A stretch of 64,000 nt of DNA, taken from positions 24,929,118 to 24,993,117 of the forward strand of contig NC_090280.1 of NCBI RefSeq assembly GCF_037392515.1, given 5' to 3'. Both the position numbers and the translations under genes were made by a program. Positions 22,382-32,600 of the stretch are shown one piece after another; the first letter of the stretch is position 1; each line of letters begins with the position of its first letter. A model generated the notes under the pieces. It saw only the letters and a program-made list of their open reading frames with translations, searched no databases and had not been told where the DNA came from. Origin of the DNA: Haliotis asinina (Eukaryota; Mollusca; Gastropoda; Lepetellida; Haliotidae).

Positions 22382-22452
<71 letters not shown>
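22380..22452. repeat. (GT)n microsatellite
   Basis: About 35 uninterrupted GT units abutting the 3' LTR end. Together with the GT run left of the 5' LTR, this is the insertion target. Confidence 0.97.
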
Positions 22453-22453
<1 letters not shown>

Positions 22454-23475
22454 ACAAGATCTTCGCCGTTCCACGACTCTTCAGGTGGTTAATGAAAACT
22501 AAGTGTCGTCATAGGCGCCGCACAGCTGTAATAGATAGGTCGACATCATGAGTATGACGTTACAGTTAGTGACAACAGCAACCCTACTGTTACCCATGAC
22601 TACGTTTTACGTCTCCCACTAATATGCCGATCAAATGCCGGTAATAAACAATCAAGAGGTAAATTCAGTATTTTTACTTTTTCAGCAGGCTATTCATAGC
22701 CTTTTGACGCGTTTTCACTCATGCTAGTAACCGTTTTTGCTTCTGTGTAGTTTTATACTTAGATACACATTTCTCCCCAAATGTGAATATCATTTTTCGA
22801 TTTAACCTGGGCCTGAACCAAATACTATGAGTTTTGTGTTTATACATTTACGTTGAGTTGTCAATTAGTGCAATATTCATAAAAGGAATCAAGAGACGTT
22901 GGCAGGGCATTAGGAGTAAGTCTGGGCATCACGTGTCATGGTATCTCGCGTGTTTGTCTTTTGTCGGGTAAGTCTGACCATGTTGATTGGCCTTTATGAA
23001 TCTGAAAGACTGAGTGACAACTAAAACGTGAGTGAGTGAGTTAAGATTTACTGTCACATCGGCAATATTTCAGTCACAACGTAGACGGACAGAACAATCG
23101 GGGTTTCTATTCATTCCAACGATTTCCTTTGAAAAACAACCGCTTAAATGTGATTAGAAAGGTGATGCGTTTTCAAGGTCACTATTATCAGCAGAATTGA
23201 CATGAAATAATTGTGACCGTATGACAAAAAAAAACAAACAAAAACAAAGTGGACGAAAGTCTCCTGGAACCAAAAAATCCCTTAGGACAAAACCCATAAG
23301 GACCAAACACCCAAATGAGGATCCTTGGACAAAACCCTCAAACATGTTTTAACCACTGAGTGATTGACTGAAGTGACGTGTTTTAATTGATATTATCCTC
23401 TATATATCAACCAAATCTATGAAACGACCATAATGATACACTGTGGGCTTTAATGAGGACATATTCACACAACAG
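22453..23475. other. Intergenic, with LINE tail fragment
   Basis: No gene seen. 23029-23085 is a minus-strand 3'-end fragment of the 62-64 kb LINE (gtgagtgagtgag followed by tgtcacatcggcaatatttc on the plus strand). 23270-23345 is an inverted copy of the repeat at 8332-8405. Confidence 0.6.
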
Positions 23476-23483
23476 TATATAAT
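23476..23483 (+). promoter_or_regulatory. Possible TATA box of the Ig receptor gene
   Basis: tatataat 30 bases upstream of the first possible ATG at 23514. If the ATG at 23611 is used instead, the 5' leader would be about 100 bases long. This is a positional argument only, and AT-rich introns contain similar strings. Confidence 0.3.
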
Positions 23484-23513
23484 GTCGTAGCATAACGTAA
23501 GGTTCACCGGGAA

Positions 23514-23652
23514 ATGTTTATAGGGAAGTATCATCTAGTGAAACTACATAATGTGACACATAATATCAGAAACTGTACCTGTCAGTTTTTACTCGCCACA
23601 GTGGTGACTATGTTTCTGTTTTCCTCTGTGGCCGTTACACTATGTGGTTTTG
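23514..23652 (+). CDS. Receptor exon 1: signal peptide
   Basis: Starts at ATG 23514 or more likely at ATG 23611, because the hydrophobic stretch MFLFSSVAVTLCGF follows directly. Donor ttttg/gtatgt, phase 1. The 132-base intron to exon 2 is a multiple of three and lacks a stop, so the frame reads through it. This could mislead gene finders or permit a retained-intron form with 44 extra hydrophobic residues. Confidence 0.7.
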
Positions 23653-26600
23653 GTATGTATCTGTCTTCGAAAACTGACATATATTTTGAATCTGTGTTAG
23701 AGTTAATTTACGTATTATTTTTCCGCATTTGCTTTTGCATCCATTGTTATCGACTTCTGATTCTATTTACCGTTTCGTATACAGGTCTTGCCTCCATGAC
23801 AACTGAATACCCACACACTGTTACACGTGTTGGTGAAGATGTTAACATGACCATGAACCCAGACAATGTCAGCTTCATATATTATGTATGGGTGAATGGT
23901 TCGGTATCTGAGAGACTGTTAGTGGTCCAGTTCAAGTCACACCGTGCAGTGGAACTCAACAGCAGTCTGACCGGCTACGGGACCAGGATCAGATACACCG
24001 GGGAGGACTCACCATCACAGACCGGACAGCCGAGGTTTACCATCTACAATGTTACTGTACAGGACGCTGGTACTTACTACTGTCAGGGAACCAATGGAGA
24101 GGAAGTTACTGGATGTAGACAGGTCCTGGTTGTAGCACGTCAGTATTAAAAAATACATTCTGAATATTGGCATGTCGCTGGCCTATATCTTATGGGCAAC
24201 AACGGTGAATTCTTCAAGTGTCCAAACACTTAGCAATAACGGTGAATTCTTCAAATGTCCAAACACTTAGTAAAATCGGTTTATTGGCATTGAGAATGTT
24301 CCTTGATGTAGACAGGTCGTCGTTGTAGCACGTAAGTATTTAACTATAAATTCCGAATATTAACATGTCACTAGCCTATATGTTATGGGCAATAACGATG
24401 AATTCTTCAAATGTAAAAACAGTTCGTAAAATCGGGGGGGGGGGGGGGGGGGGGGGGAGTCGGGTTGGCACTCGCATTAATGTATCAATGGATTTACTCA
24501 TTTGTTCACAGAAAAGCCATCCACACCTACCATCACCGGACCTGCCTCACCTGTATCAGGTGAGAATGTCACCCTCACATGCTCCTCCTCCTCCCGGAGT
24601 CTACCCCCGGACCACCCCCCACTGACCATGACCTACATCTGGAGGAGGGACGGGGTGCTGCTAGAATCTGGTGATGAGTCTCCTACAGGTGGAAATGAGA
24701 TGACAATAGCCAACGTCAGCAGAGAGAACCACGGAGACACCTACAGCTGCCAGGCTGTGGAGCAGGGGTTGGTGTCTGACTGGAGTTACGGACATGTGTT
24801 GGATGTCCTCTGTGAGTAAGAACCTACCTTGTTTTAGGTAACAGGACCTCGTATTACTTATCTTTGAAATTCTGCTCCTGAGTGACAGTTTTGTGACATC
24901 TTTCTTTTGCTGAATTTCTGTGTAAACAGAACAGAAATCATTATTGTGAAAGTTCGGGTAGGAATTAGAGGCCGGTTTGCTTCAATGATCAGTTGAAAGT
25001 TTCAGAATTTATCAAAACTGCAGCTCGGCCCCGTTCCTCAAAGCGAACTGTCGTATATCTCTGTTAAAGTATGGGAGTAACAATCGTCATGTCCTGAATC
25101 ATTATTATAACAGTACTTTGGTGGTTCGGATCGGAATTAACGACAACATAGCCAAAATCTGTGATGAAAGTTTTCAGCTTCAAAGGTTTAATGAAACACT
25201 TCAAATACTTCAAACACGAATACTTCAAAATTATGTCACATCACTGTTGTTAATATGGATGTGAGCTCAGATCAGCACAATACATAATATAGATTGAATG
25301 AATCTGTTGCTACGACAACGAATGCAGTTTTTGTTCCTCGGTCTCGCAATTCGAGCCTCAGATTTCAGAAAATGTAAATGCTCGGTGACACACAAAGGCC
25401 AAAACAAGAATATTTAAAATATTAGGGAAATAAGGAACACAAGAGACTCACTACCAACCACGCATGGCAAAATTCAAGACATTTAGAGTATATTTAGTGT
25501 ATCTTCTACTATTCTGTATTCTATATTGTACGCAAATGTTTACACAAGACAGAGCTTTCTCTCATTAACTTTTCATTTACCTTCTGAAGTACCATAATCA
25601 TCTGTTAAAAACCTCCCCAGACACGACCACAATACGACCTGAAACAAGCCGTGAAGCGTCACTGAATATGTAACGCCAGTGTCACCTATCGGAACAATTG
25701 CGTCGTGACATTTGTATGTAACTTGGCGGCGCTCAACTGGCACTGACACGATACATTTCAACGTTCAGATTATTACTCATGGTTCAACTATAGCTTTAAA
25801 ATCGTAACTATGTGTCGTCACAGTACTTCACCGTGTTTATTCCAAATGACTGTCATGGCATAAAATGGGTTGACTGTGATGATCAAGGTCGCGACTGATT
25901 AATGATTATTGATCGTGCAAACTGTGCATAACATCAGTATTGCACTATTTGGTGTTCCTTAATTAGTGTAACTGACGCCAAATGACGAGGGAAGTATCTT
26001 AGATGTATTTTCCCCTCACCATCGCACATCATATATTCCAGATGGACCTGACCAAATACTGTTTGAAGGCACAAGGGACAAGCTGGAGGTAGAAGAGGGG
26101 AAACCTCTAACAGTGAGATGTTCTGCTGACTGTAACCCTGCCTGCACTGTAACCTGGTGGGACACATCCACACAGATGGTGATTACAGGATACGTGGGGG
26201 CTGTGCTGTCTATGCCAACTGTAGATGTGTCTGTGTCTGGACAGTACACGTGTCTCGGCAACAACAGCCATGGGAGTGCATCACGGAACCTGACACTGGA
26301 GGTCCTCTGTAAGGCCTGCACAGATTCCGCAAACATACATTCGTTACAGATTATTGTAACATTTAAAATTATATTTGCATAGGACCCGCATTGACTGTTT
26401 AAGTGTTTACTCACTTCAAATTTCTCAAAACACAAAGAGATTTTGAACAGGTATCTACCAAAATGTGGATCAGGAGGTCAATCTTGACTATTAATCTGAT
26501 GATATGACATCAAGTCAGTGTGATTCGTCACTCTCAGATTCCCCAAAAGCAACAAAATCAGATCTGAACCGAGGAGAAAAAAAACATTATATATTTACTC

Positions 26601-29600
26601 TATTACATACATCATTTATATAATTCGACAAACAAACCAGTTCCAATAAATCCTGACATTTGCGACTCTTGCTTCCATTTGAACACATTTCAATGTGATC
26701 TTATGCCATATGTTGTATGTATATTGAATCAAAGGAAAGCTGTTATTTGGTATGGTGAATGTTGCAGCACATGAGTTAACTGAATCTGGTGTAGTCCCCA
26801 TCGTACCTGTGACTGCCGCCTGTTCTGTCCTCATAGTGGTCATCGCTTTCGTCATCGTCGCCGTCGTTTTCCGAAGAAACAGGACCAAGAAAGGTATTGT
26901 CTTTGTGGTGATACGAGAAAATATTAATTATGCTGCTGTCGTATATCCTGTCATGCATCTCTTCAGTTTTATTACTTCAATTACAGTAGGCGCATTTGAA
27001 TCCTTTCTGAATGATAATTTGCATTAGAAGTGATTACACTAGGGTATGTTTTATCTATTTCAGGAGGTAAAGTGTACAGGTGAGGACTCTCAATAGCAGA
27101 TATCTGTTGCCAGTATATCATTTCAAGAACAATGAGAAGACCACAGCGTTTACATACGAGTTAAGGTACAGGTTTAGTCCTACGAGTTCGGTGTACTCAT
27201 ACAGGTTAAGATATAGGGTCACTCACATATGTTACGGTACAGTTACTCCTACAAGTTAAGGTATAGAGTTTCTCCTACAAGTTAAGGTATAGAGTTTCTC
27301 GTACAAGTAAAGGTATAGAGTTTCTCCTACAAGTTAAGATACAGTTTTACTCCTACAAGTTAAGGTACACTTTTACTCCTACAAGCTAAGGTGGAGAGTT
27401 ACTCCTACAAGTTAATGTACACAGTTACTGATACAAGTTATTATTGGATATTTATATAGCGCACATATCCATGCAATTAGTGCTTGCTCAAGGCCCTGGT
27501 ATTTGTTACCCTCGACCATTGGATGTCCGTCTCAGCATCACATCGTATTATCAGTCTCAACTCCCTGGGGAGTATACAACTCTTGCGCACTGAGTTTATT
27601 GTACAAGCTAAGGTGCAGAGTTACTCCTACAAGTTAAGATACAGTTTTACTCCTACAAGTTAAGGTACAGTTTAACTCCTACAAGTTAAGGTTCAGAGCT
27701 ACTCCTACAAGTTGAGGTACAGTTATACTCCTACAAGTTAAGGTGAAGTTTTACTCTTACAAGTTGAGGTACACTTTTACTCCTACGATTTAAGGTGCAC
27801 TTCTACTCCTACCAGTTAAGGTACAGTTTTACTCCTACAAGATAAGGTACAGAGTTACTCCAACAAAATACGTTTCAGTGTTTGTCTCATAAGTTAAGGT
27901 ACTGAAAAGAAAGAAAAGGATACAGGATTAGCATTGTCGTTTGTACTTTCGAGGTGAGCATTATGACTTCAAGATAATCACAGAAGTGGTTGGTGCCAGG
28001 TAGGCTCAGGTAGGTAATATCTAATATCAGCATTTGCAGCTAACTAATTAAAGGTTTATTTTTTCGAAGTTTAACTTTGCAGTCTGATGTATGCCGTGGC
28101 ATGATATGAATTGCTTACTCCTTCACCTCATGCATGTCTTTTAGGGCTGGAGACCGCAGTATGGCTGACAACGAAGCACAATTTCAACAAGATCCAAGTG
28201 GTAAGTGCTTGAAATCTTGCAAAAGCGTGTCGGTGCATTCGATCAGCAGACTTATTCGTATACCGTGCGGATTGTATGACTGCACTGCAAATCATTCATT
28301 GTTCGGAGGGGCGTGGGATAGTCCAGAGATTTTTCGTCAGGCGGAGGAAAGTGAGTTTAGTTATACGCCGTTTGTAGCGATTCCAACAATATCTGGGCTA
28401 CACCAGAAATGGATTTCACACATTGTACTCAAGTGAGGGATCAAATCCGCATTTTCGCCGAAAGGGGCGAACGCAGTTACCACAAGCTAGTAGCTACCCC
28501 AGTCCCGTTATGCCGAAGACACGGGTTCGGTGTGCTGAGCGCAACATGTCGCAACAAACAAACGAACAACTGAAAGTAGTGCTTATGACACCTGGATAGG
28601 ATATGTCTAGTAATAGTGACACAGTCAGTGGTCACATAAAACGTGATGTATGTAATTTAAGTATTGTATCGGCAGATGGCGCGAACGCCACTGTACATCA
28701 GGTCGCACAAAAAGAAGCAGGGGAATTCGGGATTTATATTAAACTTAATAGGGCATGCTCATAGATTTCATTTGAAACTTTTCTTCGTCATTACTCAAGG
28801 TCAGTTTATTGAACATGTGTGCAGCAACACCCCACAAGTAATAGAACTCCCGACCCCCACTCCAACCCAAGTGCCACACGACGCTCCAACCTCTACCTCC
28901 ACCCAACCGCTGCACGCCATCCGAAACCCCACCCCAACCCCTACCTACATCCAACCGCCAAGCGCCATCCCAATCCCAACTCAATCACCACACGCCCCTC
29001 CCCTTCCTAACCCCAACCCCTGCCTAACCGCCACACGCCACGTACTTGTATTTGTATCAAATTCCTTGTACTTGATGTTTGTTTCTAATCAACTTGATCA
29101 TTTGGAAATCATTCATGGAATATTGTTATCTTCCGGCTTGTCCGGAACATAGGACCTGTAATCAAGGAAGATGAATGATGTTCCAATATTAGAAACAAGA
29201 TAAACCCCCAGGATATATAAAGTGACCTTGAACTAAATGTTAGGAAAAACACGTGTTCGCAAACAAGCACTGTGTTCAGACGAAGCAACTGAAAAGCCGC
29301 TATAGTTAATCAGCCACACATGACCCGAGTAATACCAAGGTCCTTGTGCTGTGAAGGAGAGGTAGGGTGGCCCAGTGGCTAAAGCGTTCTTTCTTCAAGC
29401 CGAAAGCCAGGGTTCCATTCCCTACTTTGGTCCAACATGCGAAGTCCATTTCTGGTGTCCCCCACCGTAACATTGCTGAAAGAATGCTAAAAGCGGCGTA
29501 AATCCAAATTTATTTATTCATTCATCTACGTCACACACATTATTGGTAGCATGCCGTTTACTGCAGAATAAAGAGTTACTGGAATAACTGTAGGTTCCAC

Positions 29601-32600
29601 AGACCGAGAAAAACACCATGCGTTGTCGCATATTATCTAACAAGCCACTGCTTGTGATAAATATTAAGCAAAATTTCATATACATGTACACACAAATGCT
29701 TCACTGACCTACCATGTAATATTGATTATACAGTTGTTGATTGCAAAGTGCAATGGGTGACAAGCAGTGTTTAGGATTGGGAGGCAAGCAGTGTTTAGGA
29801 TTGGGTGACAAGCAATGTTTAGGATTGGGTGACAAGCAGTGTTTAGGATTGGGTAACAAGCAGTGTTTAGGATTGGGTGACAAGCAGTGTTTAGGATTGG
29901 GAGACAAGCAGTGTTTAGGATTGGGTGTTTAGGATTGGGTGACAAGCAGTGTTTAGGATTGGGTGACAAGCAGTGTTTAGCAGTGTTTAGGATTGGGTGA
30001 CAAGCAGTGTTTAGGATTGGGTGACAAGCAGTGTTTAGGATTGGGTGACAAGCAGTGTTTAGGATTGGGTGACAGGCAGTGTTTAGTATTGGGTGACAAG
30101 CAGTGTATAGGATTGGGTGACTGAATGATAAGCTGTTACGTAATAGATACGTTTTCAAGTAGATCTTTAAGAATCTACCCCATGAAAATCTAGATTTGAA
30201 ATGCTCTTCACAAATTATTAACAGTTAGACTGTCTGCTTCATTTAAGCCTGGCATCATGTCCCAGCGGCTGAAATCAATCGAGGCTCCATGTGACAACCC
30301 GCTGCCATAGCTGGGATATTGCTGAGTGCGGTGTACACACCTATAGAACCATTGGTATTATTTCTTCTTGTAATACTTAGTTTAATAGTTTCTGACTAAA
30401 CACTTCTACCTACAGACTTGTATGCCAAGGTGAACAAAAAGAGAAGGCGCAGGAGAGAAGGTATAGCCCATCTTTCTATCCTTGTGGTCAGTGAGTCTCA
30501 CCTTAGGTGAGGGGCGGTAGGGGTAGCCTAGTGGATAAAGCGTTCGCTCGTCATGCTGAAGATATGGATTCGATTCTCCATATGGGTTCAATGAAGACCA
30601 TTTCCGGTGTCCCCGCCGTGATGTTGATGAAATATTGCTGCGTAAAGCAAATCTCACTTGAGGTGACGCTATACATGACGTCATCTATACCTCATGACGT
30701 CATCTTAGCCCCTGACTATTTACCTCAGCGGTGTGTCCGTGTGTCTTTGTTGTGACAATGTGTGGATGTAGCTGCCGTCTAGAGCATTGACATTCACCGT
30801 GTTTGATGGTTTTCCTTTGTCATGAAAGAAACTATGGTTATGGGTGCTAATCCCCAAATATGGTTCTTTGTTTGTCAGCATCAGACCAGGGGTGTTTAAC
30901 ACAAGCTGTAGTCAGTGTCACTGGCGGATGTACAAAAAAAACCACTTTAACAAAGATTTCAACGAAACCCACACAGACACTTGCTGTTTTTGACATCTTC
31001 TCATCAGGTGTCTTTGTTGTAAGAGATTACTGTAAGTGTGACATCCTACAGAAGTTTGACACTCATCCTATAGAAGCCTTTTTGGCCATTTTTCATTAAT
31101 TTCCAAATGTACATGTTGAATTATTAAGTTACAAACTTGAAACTTCAACAAAATAAGTTGAAAAAAGCGAAACCCCGAATGACCCATCAAGGCCCATTCA
31201 GTACCAATCTCACACATCTCGTCTATAGTTCGTCTACTTTGTTCTCTTTTCCACAGTGTCTGATGTTTATGCCACGGTACAGAAGGCTCAATGCAAACAG
31301 TTCATGAACAGAGCTTACTCCGGCGCAGGGCCATCGGTAAGTGTGTACAAGAACTGTTTTCCTACAATACAAAACTGACAGGAAGATAATTTATTACCAT
31401 TCAGTCAGTGTGTCGTAAAGACGTGGATACGAAATAGGCAACGTAAGGTGATGAATGAGTGAGTGAGTGAGTTTGGTTTTACGCCGCTTTCAGCAATATT
31501 CCTGCAACATCACCACGGGGGAACTCCAGAAATTGACTTCGCACATTGTACTAATGTGGGTAATCGAACCGGGGCCTTCGGCGTGAGGAGCGAACGCTTT
31601 AACCACTAGGCTACCCCACCGCCCCGTGAGATAATGAATGCATTTGCGAAGATCGATGCTCATTATGTACACCGTTGATTTTCTCGTTCATTCATTGACG
31701 TCAACTGGTTAGTGTTGCGTAAAGCAAACCTAACATATCATAAAAGATCTGTCAACACAGAACAGCAAAAATATATGTCATCACTTGGTTCACCAGTGGA
31801 TGTAAGTTAAAGAGAAGAATAAAAAAAAAACCCTCGCAGCTGCCAAGTCGAGACCACAGACAAAATTCTGGAACAATTATCATAATTATTATAGTCAATG
31901 TTTTTCTTTCATTAAGAACAAACTTACGTATCACTAGCAGAAGGGCAGTATTTTCTCATTACTTCTATCAATAATTTTAATGGCGATGTTGTTACATTAT
32001 GTTCATATTCATTTAAGTAATGCAAAAACTTACAAAAGTTACCAATAAGTTCAGTTCCTCATAAAAAACCAAGACCTATATGGGCATTAACCTTACAAGT
32101 CTTTTCAAAAGCCTGAACAACACAATGTAATATATTGGATGTGTGAAGAGATATCGTGTGTTTAATACATCATAATGATCCCCTGTTGAGATCATACATA
32201 TGTTTGCTGTCTCCAGTCGGAAAATGCAGTTCTAATCGACTATGCATCACCAGTCGCTGCCGAATACAACAACTGTGGCGAAACGGTAGGTGTATTATAC
32301 ATATCCTGTCACGTTCCGGGGAAGAGACGTCCCTGATTGGCTGACACCATGCCGAAACGACTCTAAGTTGCAACGAACACAAAGAGAAAGCATGTTCTGC
32401 AGTAGTGAACTGCTTGGTTCAGTAAATGTACCAGGTGCAGATTTGGGTTCAGTCATGGAATAAATTCTCATGATAGAAATGTTCGACATTTGTAAGTGCA
32501 GTTGTGTTAAAATTTCAGAATGATGATGGTCTGACCTACGCCGACCTTGCCCTTGAATCGCCTACCCTGATCGACGGCAAACCAATCATACACAGAAGGG

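Noticed and set aside
22074..22551. VCVC / HTHT open frames
   Set aside because: Translation of the (GT)n microsatellite and of the LTR.
28664..29152. Pro/Thr-rich 162-codon frame as an extra receptor exon
   Set aside because: C-rich low-complexity sequence; no splice sites that keep the receptor phase, and its ends read into ordinary intron.
29741..30122. CRISPR array
   Set aside because: Contiguous direct repeats without unique spacers, in a eukaryotic intron.
29701..30158. 149-codon minus-strand repeat protein
   Set aside because: 24-bp minisatellite whose length is a multiple of three; no flanking exon signals.
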